From NCBI RefSeq assembly GCF_020711255.1, contig NZ_JAJFAW010000027.1, positions 22,157 to 86,156 of the forward strand: a stretch of DNA of 64,000 nucleotides. Reading direction: 5' to 3'. The DNA comes from Hymenobacter plasmatis. GTDB lineage: Bacteria; Bacteroidota; Bacteroidia; Cytophagales; Hymenobacteraceae. A program made the position numbers and the translations under genes. A model generated the notes under the pieces. It saw nothing but the letters and a program-made list of their open reading frames with translations. It was not told the origin of the DNA and made no database searches. The number at the start of each line of letters is the position of its first letter. Positions within the stretch are counted from its first letter, which is position 1. Positions 34,323 through 41,288 of the stretch are shown piece by piece.

Positions 34323-36380
34323 TTATTTCGCAGCCACGCCGTCGGGCTTCAGGGTGCGGCCCAGCCAATCGAAAAACACCCGCTGCCAGAGCACCGAGTT
34401 CTGGGGCTTGAGCACCCAGTGGCCTTCGTTGGGCAAGTACAGAAAGCGGCTCGGGATGCCGCGCAGCTGCGCCGTGCCAAAGGCCTCCATGGCCTGGCCC
34501 TCAGGCACCCGGAAGTCTTTGCCGCCCTGAATGACCAAGATGGGCGTGTCCCAGTTTTTGGCAAACAGCTGGGGGTTGAATTCCTGGTAGGACCTGGGCG
34601 TGGGCACATCCCAGGGGGCGCCGCCCATGTCATGCTTGGCAAAGAACATTTCCTCGGTGCTGGGGTACCAGCTGGTGAGGTTGTAGAGGCCGTCGTGGGC
34701 AATGAAGGTCTTGAAGCGGCCTTCGTGGTGCCCGGCCATGTAGTACACCGCAAAGCCGCCGTAACTGGCGCCTACGCAGCCACGCCGGTCCTTGTCCACA
34801 AACGGCTCCTTGCTGATGGCGTCGATGGCCGAGAAGTAGTCCCGAATGGCCTGGCCGCCCCAGTCGCCCGAAATGGCGTCGTTCCACTCGCGCCCGAAGC
34901 CGGGCAAGCCGCGCCGGTTGGGCGCCACCACGATGTAGCCATTGGCGGCCATCAGCTGGAAATTCCAGCGGTAGCTCTGGCTCTGGGTGATGGGGCTTTG
35001 CGGACCGCCCTGGCAGTAGAGCAGGGTGGGGTACTTCTTGCTGGGGTCGAAATCGGGCGGGTAAATGACGTATACCTGCATCTGCTTGTTGTCGGTGGTG
35101 GTCACGCGGCGGTCTTCCACCTTGCCCAACTTGATGCCGGCCAGCTCCTGCTGGTTGATGCTGGTGAGCGGGGTTTCCTTGCCGGTTTTCAGGTCGAGCC
35201 GCACGAGGTCGGCGAAGGCCGAGAGGGTGGTGCGGTTGGCCACGGCCCGGTCCTTGCCCACCAGCTCAAACGCGTTGTAGTTCTGCGCGCCGCTGGTAAT
35301 CTGGCGGATTTTACCGCCCTTGCTCGGTACCGAAAACAACTGCTCGGCGCCGGTCACCACAGCCACGAAGTAGAGGGTTTTGCCGTCGGCGCTCCAGCGC
35401 ACGTTAGCCGCGCTCAGCTCCGAGCCTTTGGTGATGTCGACGCGCTTTTTGCTGGCAAAATCATAGACCACAATGCCGTTGCGGTCGCTCTCGAAGCCCG
35501 GTGTGGCCATGCTCAGCCAGGCCACCTGTCGGCCGTCAGGCGAGAAATTGGGCTCGGTGTCGTAGCCGCCCAGGCCCTCGCTCAGGTTCACGGTTTTCTG
35601 GTCGTGGATATCGTACAGATAGATATCCGAGTTGGTACTTTCGGCTTCGGCCTTGCCCGTGAGCTTGCGGCTGGTGTAGGCCAGGCGGTAGCCGTCGGGC
35701 GCGAAGGCCAGCTGCTCGGCCCCGCCGTCGGGCATCAGCGGCGAGTCGAACTTCTCGCCGGCCATCACGTCCTTGCCGTAGCCGGTGGGCCTGCCATCGG
35801 GGGCCAGAGGTTGGAAAAACACGTGGCTGGCCAGGTGGTCGTCCCACACGTTCCAGTGGCGGTAGTTCAGGTCGTCGATGATTTTGGCGTCGGCCTTGGG
35901 CAGGTCCGGGAACATATCCAGCGTAGTTGGGCCGGATTTCACGTCCTGAGTGTAGAGGATGAAGTTGGCCTTGGGCGCATACTTGAGGTTGCCGAGGCCT
36001 TGCTCCGGAAACTCGCTGAGCTTGGCTTTGCCCGAGCCGTCGGCGTTTATCACGTAGAGCTGGTCGGTGCCGCTTTCGCCGGAGAGATACGTCAGCTTGC
36101 CGTCGGGGCGCCAGTTCAGGGTGCTTTCCGAGCCGGGCGTGTCGGTGAGCTTTTTGGCTGGCCCACCGGCCACGGGCACGGTGTAGATGTCGGCGTTGCC
36201 CTTGTTCTCGGCCAGGTTGTACTTGGTCACGGTGTAGGCCACCGTTTTGCCATCGGGCGAGACGTGCATTTCGCCCAGGCGGCCCAGCTGCCAGAGTTTT
36301 TCGGGGGTGAGGACGGTGGGATTTTGGGAGTGAGCCACCAGCGGCAACAAGGCTAGGGCGGCGGAGACGAGCTTGTTCAT
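34323..36380 (-). CDS. Exported S9-family prolyl oligopeptidase-type peptidase
   Basis: 685 aa. Signal peptide (LALLPLVAHSQ). The N-terminal about 420 residues form a WD40/TolB-like beta-propeller (repeats of the SPDGKTVAY type: HVSPDGKTVAYTV, FSPDGRQVAWLS, WSADGKTLYFVA). The C-terminal alpha/beta-hydrolase domain carries nucleophile Ser in GASYGGFAVYY, Asp in QGGKDFRVPEGQ and His in PNEGHWVL. The family includes dipeptidyl peptidases and acylaminoacyl peptidases; this one is probably a periplasmic di- or tripeptidyl peptidase. Single gene. Confidence 0.94.
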   Translation of the reverse strand: MNKLVSAALALLPLVAHSQNPTVLTPEKLWQLGRLGEMHVSPDGKTVAYTVTKYNLAENKGNADIYTVPVAGGPAKKLTDTPGSESTLNWRPDGKLTYLSGESGTDQLYVINADGSGKAKLSEFPEQGLGNLKYAPKANFILYTQDVKSGPTTLDMFPDLPKADAKIIDDLNYRHWNVWDDHLASHVFFQPLAPDGRPTGYGKDVMAGEKFDSPLMPDGGAEQLAFAPDGYRLAYTSRKLTGKAEAESTNSDIYLYDIHDQKTVNLSEGLGGYDTEPNFSPDGRQVAWLSMATPGFESDRNGIVVYDFASKKRVDITKGSELSAANVRWSADGKTLYFVAVVTGAEQLFSVPSKGGKIRQITSGAQNYNAFELVGKDRAVANRTTLSAFADLVRLDLKTGKETPLTSINQQELAGIKLGKVEDRRVTTTDNKQMQVYVIYPPDFDPSKKYPTLLYCQGGPQSPITQSQSYRWNFQLMAANGYIVVAPNRRGLPGFGREWNDAISGDWGGQAIRDYFSAIDAISKEPFVDKDRRGCVGASYGGFAVYYMAGHHEGRFKTFIAHDGLYNLTSWYPSTEEMFFAKHDMGGAPWDVPTPRSYQEFNPQLFAKNWDTPILVIQGGKDFRVPEGQAMEAFGTAQLRGIPSRFLYLPNEGHWVLKPQNSVLWQRVFFDWLGRTLKPDGVAAK

Positions 36381-36435
36381 GCCCGAAAATTAAGCCTTGC
36401 CGCGAAATGAACATTCACCCGCATTTCCGCGCCTC

Positions 36436-36626
36436 CTGTCATGCAGAGCGCAGCGAAGCATCTCTACCTCAGTACTAATCCAATCGCCTGTTGTTAATCG
36501 GCTGTCATGCTGACGAAGGAAGCATCTTATCACCTTAGAACGAGTCGTGCTGACCTGATAAGATGCTTCCTTCGTCAGCATGACAAATGGCGCGAGCGAG
36601 ATGCTTCGCTGCGCTCTGCATGACAG
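36436..36626. repeat. Nested palindromic repeat, family 2 (A arms outside, B arms inside)
   Basis: Outer arms 36436-36461 and 36601-36626 are perfect inverses (26 bp, CTGTCATGCAGAGCGCAGCG...). Inner arms 36503-36532 and 36556-36585 are perfect inverses (30 bp, TGTCATGCTGACGAAGGAAG...). Thus one B-type hairpin has been placed inside an A-type hairpin. This accounts for most of the 374-base gene-free gap between the S9 peptidase and the next gene. Confidence 0.92.
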
Positions 36627-36667
36627 ATAGCAGCTCAACATGACGTTCTATTATCACCGCAGTGCCC

Positions 36668-36708
36668 AACAAAAAGCCTCGTCAACTTAATTGACGAGGC
36701 TTTTTGTT
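36668..36708. terminator. Terminator after the small basic protein gene
   Basis: Perfect 18-bp stem AACAAAAAGCCTCGTCAA / TTGACGAGGCTTTTTGTT with loop CTTAA. It lies downstream of the minus-strand gene at 36755-36943. Confidence 0.9.
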
Positions 36709-36754
36709 AAAGTTGAGTTAGCTCAACTGACCGGCGCTTGGGCGCAGGCAGGGA

Positions 36755-36943
36755 CTATTTGCTTGACTTTTTGCGACCTGAGCCGCCGGGCTGTTTCCCG
36801 CCGCCGTCTTTCTTATTGACGGTAGCCCAGGCGCGGGCCTCGGCTTCGTCCTTGGGAACGCCGCGGTTCTCGTAGCCTTCTTCGATGTGTTCGGCCTGAC
36901 GCTTCTGCTTGTCGGTGTACTTCGACTTATCTCCCTGAGGCAT
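36755..36943 (-). CDS. Small basic conserved protein
   Basis: 62 aa from the ATG at 36943. MPQGDKSKYTDKQKRQAEHI, then EEGYENRGVPKDEAEARAWA and TVNKKDGGG with a Gly/Lys-rich tail. Highly charged, no membrane segment. Short proteins of this pattern are common in bacteria, sometimes carrying the label 'plasmid stabilization protein', without proven function. A clean terminator follows it, supporting that it is a real, separately expressed gene. Confidence 0.8.
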   Translation of the reverse strand: MPQGDKSKYTDKQKRQAEHIEEGYENRGVPKDEAEARAWATVNKKDGGGKQPGGSGRKKSSK

Positions 36944-37076
36944 GGCAGTAGATGATTGGAAAGTGGAAGGAACGCGGCCCGGGGCGCTGGGCCGCCGTAT
37001 TTTTACGCGCACGGTGGGGGAGTGGTTCGGTTGAGCTAACTATCTTCGTCCCCGGTTCGGGCCTTTCTATTTTACT

Positions 37077-37331
37077 ATGCGCCACGTCGCCGATATCCCC
37101 CATCCCAGTGTCAAAATCACGCTTTTGGCGTGGAACGGCAAGTTCCTGCTGAAGCTGGAGCAGGGCAACCTGGAGCAGACCTACAAGGTGGCAGAGCTGG
37201 ACCTGCTCACGGGCACCGACGCCGAAGTGCGCGAGCTGCTGGATGAGGAATTTCTCACAGTAGCCATTGCCCGCTTCCAGGCCATGCGCGCCGATTTGCA
37301 GGCCGCCTTCGAACGCCACGAATTGCGCTAA
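37077..37331 (+). CDS. Conserved hypothetical protein of Bacteroidota
   Basis: 84 aa. Compact alternating pattern (SVKITLLAWNGKFLLKLEQG, LEQTYKVAELDLLTG, LLDEEFLTVAIARFQAMRADLQAAF): three beta strands then two helices, with no membrane or export signal. The family is not recognised beyond being the kind of short protein seen across Bacteroidota. It begins 133 bases from the divergent basic-protein gene and 24 bases before the next gene, so it probably shares a transcript with the 37.4-38.9 kb genes. Confidence 0.78.
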   Translation: MRHVADIPHPSVKITLLAWNGKFLLKLEQGNLEQTYKVAELDLLTGTDAEVRELLDEEFLTVAIARFQAMRADLQAAFERHELR

Positions 37332-37355
37332 GGTCACTTTTACGCTACCCTTCCC

Positions 37356-38084
37356 ATGCAAAAAATATATGCCCTGATGCTGGCCCTCGCGGGCTTGCTC
37401 ACCGCCGCCCCGGCCATGGCCCAGCTTTACGACGTGCGCGCCGGCGAAGTGAACTACAACAAAGGCGCCCGGCCGGCCCTGAAGGTGCAGGTGGACGGCA
37501 AAGCCTCCGATGTGCGCGATTTTCTCCAAAGCTGGATGAAGAGCAACTACAACATCCGGTTCAAGAGCGGCGGCGTGCTGGGCATTGGCAAAAACGACGT
37601 GCTAGTAGCCCGCCAAACCCCGGCCAGCTCCATTTCCGGCAAGCTCGTCGACCTCTACGCTTCCGTGGTAGCGCCCGCCGATTCCGTGTCGGAGGTGGCC
37701 CTGTTCGGCGGCTTCGACGACCACACGTTCTTCGACCCCGACAAAACCGCCACCGAGTACGGCGCCCTGCGCACCATGGCCCAAAACTTTGCCAGCGCCG
37801 CTCGCCTCAACGCCTACCGCACCATGATTGCGGACGCCGAAAAGAAGGTTAAAACCGCGGAAAAGGAAAAAGAGAAGCTCGAAAAGAACCGCGTGTTTCT
37901 GCAAAACAACACGACTTCGAACCTGGCCCGCATCGAGGAATTAAAGAAAAAGAACGCCGAAAACCTGCTCCAGTCGCGTGCCGACTCGGTTTCGCTGATT
38001 AAGAATTCGCAGGTGCTGGAGCAGAGCCGGGTGCGGCTGCAGCAGCGCCGCGACCGCCTCTCGGCCCTGGACCGGAAAAACTAG
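37356..38084 (+). CDS. Exported coiled-coil hypothetical protein
   Basis: 242 aa. Signal peptide ending APAMAQ (23 residues). Residues about 25-150 form a mixed domain (VRAGEVNYNKGARPALKVQVDG; WMKSNYNIRFKSGGVLGIGK). From 150 onward there is a strong coiled coil (ADAEKKVKTAEKEKEKLEKN, IEELKKKNAENLLQSRADSV, VRLQQRRDRLSAL). Location is periplasmic or outer-membrane associated. I do not recognise the family. It is close behind the 84-aa gene and 25 bases before the SHOCT gene. Confidence 0.8.
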   Translation: MQKIYALMLALAGLLTAAPAMAQLYDVRAGEVNYNKGARPALKVQVDGKASDVRDFLQSWMKSNYNIRFKSGGVLGIGKNDVLVARQTPASSISGKLVDLYASVVAPADSVSEVALFGGFDDHTFFDPDKTATEYGALRTMAQNFASAARLNAYRTMIADAEKKVKTAEKEKEKLEKNRVFLQNNTTSNLARIEELKKKNAENLLQSRADSVSLIKNSQVLEQSRVRLQQRRDRLSALDRKN

Positions 38085-38109
38085 CCCCGGCGCGGGCCGT
38101 ACTCAGGTC

Positions 38110-38922
38110 ATGGAAAACCCATCTTCTCCCCTCGACACCCTGCGCCAGCTCAAGGAGATGCTGGATGCGGGTGCCCTCACGCCCTCCGAATTTGAGGCCC
38201 TGAAGCAGCGACTGGTTTTCACCGCGCCCAGTGTTTCGCCCCCGGCCCCCACCGCAGCCGCCGAGCCGGTGGCGTCGGCGCCAGTGCCCGCCGCTCCCAT
38301 TGCCCCGGTTGTGCCCCCGTTGTATCAGCCCACGGCTCCGCCTTCCCCACCCGTGGCGCCGCCTCCTTCGCCAGCGGCCACGCAGCTCCCGCGCTACGAA
38401 GACGTGCCGCTGAACTCGACGCTGAGTGCCGGCGTGCCGGTTTCGGCCCGGGCCGAGGCAGCTGGGCACGCGGCCGTGCCGCCGAAGCCTCTGTACACTG
38501 CTCCCGAGCCCTTTCCTCCCATTGAGCCACGGGCTGATGCCGACGCGGGCTGGGTGGCCAATGAAATCCCGGAGTCTGAAGTGCGGGCGCCCCGCAGTCC
38601 GCTGGCCCTGATTTTGTCCATTGGCGGCTTGCTGGCTTTGCTGGGGCTGGTTATGTACCTGTCGTCTAGCCGGCACCCTTCGGAGCGCATCTCCAGCACC
38701 AGCCAGACCGCGGCCGATTCCTTGGCGGCCCCGGCGGTCGAAACCGGGCCCCAGGCGGCCCCAATGGCCCCGCAGAATACGGCCCCGCCCGAAACCATCC
38801 GCGTGCGGCCCACCAACCCGGCGCCGCCGATGCCGCGCCGCCCCGCCGCGCCCGTCCGCGACTCGGCCGTGGTGGTGCCGCCAGCCGCTACCGCCCCGGC
38901 CGATTCGGCCACTACCCCGTAG
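38110..38922 (+). CDS. SHOCT-domain membrane protein with proline-rich arms
   Basis: 270 aa. N-terminal SHOCT helix pair (DTLRQLKEMLDAGALTPSEF EALKQRL, residues 9-35), a Pro/Ala-rich arm to about 155, one membrane helix (LALILSIGGLLALLGLVMYL), then a second Pro/Ala/Thr-rich arm to the end. SHOCT motifs usually mediate oligomer formation. The layout, cytoplasmic SHOCT with an extended external tail, suggests a scaffold reaching across the periplasm. Base composition is very GC-rich because of the Pro and Ala codons. The terminator at 38993 follows. Confidence 0.82.
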   Translation: MENPSSPLDTLRQLKEMLDAGALTPSEFEALKQRLVFTAPSVSPPAPTAAAEPVASAPVPAAPIAPVVPPLYQPTAPPSPPVAPPPSPAATQLPRYEDVPLNSTLSAGVPVSARAEAAGHAAVPPKPLYTAPEPFPPIEPRADADAGWVANEIPESEVRAPRSPLALILSIGGLLALLGLVMYLSSSRHPSERISSTSQTAADSLAAPAVETGPQAAPMAPQNTAPPETIRVRPTNPAPPMPRRPAAPVRDSAVVVPPAATAPADSATTP

Positions 38923-38992
38923 CGCCCGAGCAGCCCGCTACCGATGTGGTTGCTCGCTCAATCTCAACACGTTCGCCTTGCGGCCGTATGCT

Positions 38993-39026
38993 AAACCTCC
39001 GTCATCACTGGCGGAGGTTTTCTTTT
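38993..39026 (+). terminator. Terminator after the SHOCT gene
   Basis: 9-bp stem AAACCTCCG / CGGAGGTTT around a 10-base loop, followed by TTCTTTTTT. Confidence 0.75.
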
Positions 39027-39049
39027 TTCTATTCTCAACACCCGCAACT

Positions 39050-40225
39050 ATGACACTCACTCACCTCCTTCGGCCCGTGGGGCTGGCCGTGCTGGCGGCT
39101 ACCGGCCTGCAGCTGGGCAGCTGCTCGTCGCCCGCCAACAACGAATCGCAAAGCATCGCCGTGGCCGCCGGGCCCGACTCCACCAAGGCCGGGGCCAACT
39201 CGCCGCTGCGGGTAGTGGCCCAATTCACGGGCCCGCAAATGGTGGGCGTGGCCGTGGCCCCCGGCGGCAAGATATTCGCCTGCTTTCCGCGCTGGGACTA
39301 CAACCCCGTGTTTCCCATCGCTGCCGTAGGGCCCAACAATACCCTCACGCCCTACCCCAATGCCAGCTGGTGCACCTGGACCGATTCCGTGAAAAACGAA
39401 CCCCAGAAGCACTGGATTTGCCCCCAAAGCGTGTTCGCCGACAAAGCCGGCATGGTGTGGGTGCTCGACCCCGCCTCCCCGGGCCTGAAGGGCACCGTGC
39501 CCGGTGGCCCCAAGCTGGTAAAAACCGACCCCCAAACCGGCCGCGTTCTGCTCAATATTTCCTTCCCCGAAAGCGTGGCCCCCCGCAAGTCTTACCTTAA
39601 CGACGTGCGAATTGATTTGCAGAACAACTACGCCTACATCACCGAATCGGGCACGGGCGCGCTGGTAGTGGTCGACTTAAAAACCAACAAATCGCGCCGC
39701 CTGCTGGCCGGCCACCCGTCCACCAAGGCCGTGAAAGGGCTGGTGATAAAAGCCGAAGGCCATCCCATGATTGATGCCCAGGGCAAGCCAGCTCAATTCA
39801 ACGCCGACGGCATTGCCCTGAGCACCGACAACGCCTACCTCTACTACTGCCCGCTCACCGGCCACACCCTCTACCGCATCAAAACCGCGGCCCTGCGCAA
39901 CGCTTCCCTCAGCGAAGCCCAGCTGGGCCAGCAAGTGGAGACCGTGGGCGAAATCCCTGCCTCCGACGGCCTGGAGATTGACGCGGCCAACAACGTGTAC
40001 CTCACGTCTTTCGAGCGCAGCGCCCTGCTGCGCCGTACCCCCACCGGCAAAATCGAAACCGTTGCCGCCGATTCCCGCCTGCAGTGGCCCGATACCTACA
40101 GCTTTGCCGCCGACGGCAACCTGTACGTGGCCAACTCGGCCATTCACAAAATGGCTAGCTGGAACAAGGGCGTCGAACAGCCCCACGAGCCGTTCCGCAT
40201 CTTCAAAATGCCGCTGCCGAAGTAG
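39050..40225 (+). CDS. SMP-30/major-royal-jelly-like lipoprotein
   Basis: 391 aa from the ATG at 39050; the frame runs open far upstream through the SHOCT gene, but the SpII signal sets the start. Lipobox QLGSC (about residue 25). Six-bladed beta-propeller of the SMP-30 / yellow (MRJP) type: MVGVAVAPGGKIFACFPRW, VFADKAGMVWVLDP, NDVRIDLQNNYAYITESG, ADGIALSTDNAYLYYCPLTG, SDGLEIDAANNVYLTSFE. Many relatives are gluconolactonases or sugar-binding proteins; no catalytic set can be assigned. Outer-membrane or periplasmic lipoprotein with its own terminator. Confidence 0.88.
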   Translation: MTLTHLLRPVGLAVLAATGLQLGSCSSPANNESQSIAVAAGPDSTKAGANSPLRVVAQFTGPQMVGVAVAPGGKIFACFPRWDYNPVFPIAAVGPNNTLTPYPNASWCTWTDSVKNEPQKHWICPQSVFADKAGMVWVLDPASPGLKGTVPGGPKLVKTDPQTGRVLLNISFPESVAPRKSYLNDVRIDLQNNYAYITESGTGALVVVDLKTNKSRRLLAGHPSTKAVKGLVIKAEGHPMIDAQGKPAQFNADGIALSTDNAYLYYCPLTGHTLYRIKTAALRNASLSEAQLGQQVETVGEIPASDGLEIDAANNVYLTSFERSALLRRTPTGKIETVAADSRLQWPDTYSFAADGNLYVANSAIHKMASWNKGVEQPHEPFRIFKMPLPK

Positions 40226-40249
40226 CCCAACGGGAAATTATAGACATCA

Positions 40250-40284
40250 AAAAAAGCCGCGCCTTCAACTGGCGGGGCTTTTTT
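40250..40284 (+). terminator. Terminator after the SMP-30-like gene
   Basis: 14-bp stem with one mismatch, AAAAAAGCCGCGCC / GGCGGGGCTTTTTT, loop TTCAACT. It may also serve the convergent gene at 40318. Confidence 0.82.
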
Positions 40285-40317
40285 ATTAGGTAGCAATAGG
40301 ATAAAGGATAAGCTAAT

Positions 40318-40848
40318 TTATTCGAGCGCGACCTTCTGGATTTTTACGCCTTTGGTAAAAATGTCCAGGTTTTCGCTGGGATGTGCCAGCACGTCCATGC
40401 AGTGGTGGTGCCGTTTATTCATGGTGTCGTGTATGGTATACACGCCATCTAGCTTGGCCGAGATACCGGTGACGCGCACCGTATCGCCAAACTTAAATTC
40501 ACCGCCCCAGGGCTTGAGCAAATCGCGCGACAGTGCCATCCAGCGCTTTTTGGTCCCGTAGTGCGGTTTTATGCGTGAGTTATCAGCCGTCACGAACGGC
40601 TCATCGTCGGTTTGGCCCGGTACGGCCTCGTATATGGTGGCGGTCACCGTATACTTTAGGCTGTGCGGAATGAATGATTTGGTTTTCTTTTCGCGGCGCG
40701 TACTGGCGGGCCGGCGGGTAACCTCTAGCGGAGAAACGAACTTAACCAGACCTGTTGCTTTCGTGGTGGCTGGTGCGGAGTAGAAAAGCGGCGATGTCAA
40801 CGCCGAAGCTGCTAGGAGGAAGTCTATTAATAGCCGTACATTATTCAT
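40318..40848 (-). CDS. Exported 3D/RlpA-like double-psi barrel protein
   Basis: 176 aa. Short signal-like N-terminus (LLIDFLLAASALTSPLF). The C-terminal half fits the 3D/DPBB fold: VTATIYEAVPGQ, VTADNSRI, WMALSRDLL, FKFGDTVRVTGI, DGVYTIHDTMN, then HHHCMDVL. In MltA-type and YorM-type proteins the three aspartates of this fold cut peptidoglycan; here not all are present, so activity is uncertain. Codon use is less GC-rich than neighbours. Upstream is a 440-base AT-rich stretch. Confidence 0.75.
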   Translation of the reverse strand: MNNVRLLIDFLLAASALTSPLFYSAPATTKATGLVKFVSPLEVTRRPASTRREKKTKSFIPHSLKYTVTATIYEAVPGQTDDEPFVTADNSRIKPHYGTKKRWMALSRDLLKPWGGEFKFGDTVRVTGISAKLDGVYTIHDTMNKRHHHCMDVLAHPSENLDIFTKGVKIQKVALE

Positions 40849-41288
40849 TTAAAAGGGTTTCGATGGCTGCCATTTCACGCCTGGCAGGATAGGCTTTTTC
40901 CATTTTTTTAAAACGGGAAAAGTATTAACGATGAGACACATACATAAGTTCTCTAAAAATAAATTATCCAATTGAAAAGGCCCTGAGGCGCCGTATATTG
41001 CCCTAATAGTCGAAAGTTTATACAAGGGGAAGTAGTCTAAGCAGGAGCTTGCTACGTACTTAAGAGGTTGTAAACTCGGCAGCTGTCTTAGGCCCGGCAC
41101 CCACATCGAAGTGCCGCCTCGGCTATCCCCGCGAATTTTGATAAATTGGCCCGCCAACCTGCCGAGCTTATTTGACTTCGGAAAATTATTGAGCTGATAG
41201 TCAGGTAAATTTGTTTACCCGAATTCAGGTTTTTGCCTGTCTGCTAAGCGACTTACTTTTACGCAGCCTTACCTAAGCTGCTTTTCTC
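40849..41288. other. Gene-free AT-rich interval before sucA
   Basis: 440 bases of clearly lower GC than the surroundings. A 102-codon minus-strand frame ends exactly at the neighbouring start codon, but its composition is not protein-like. Near the right end TTTTTG (41230-41235) and TACTTTTA (41254-41261) have the spacing of a Bacteroidota promoter for sucA. Otherwise nothing recognisable. Confidence 0.6.

Noticed and set aside
34269..36356. Plus-strand frame of 695 codons
   Set aside because: Antisense to the well-supported S9 peptidase; its His/Val/Gly-rich content is the shadow of GC-biased codons.
40849..41157. Minus-strand frame of 102 codons ending directly at the start codon of the 3D-like gene
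   Set aside because: The TAA-ATG junction is suggestive, but the predicted protein has no recognisable pattern and an odd composition, and the region is AT-rich non-coding in character.
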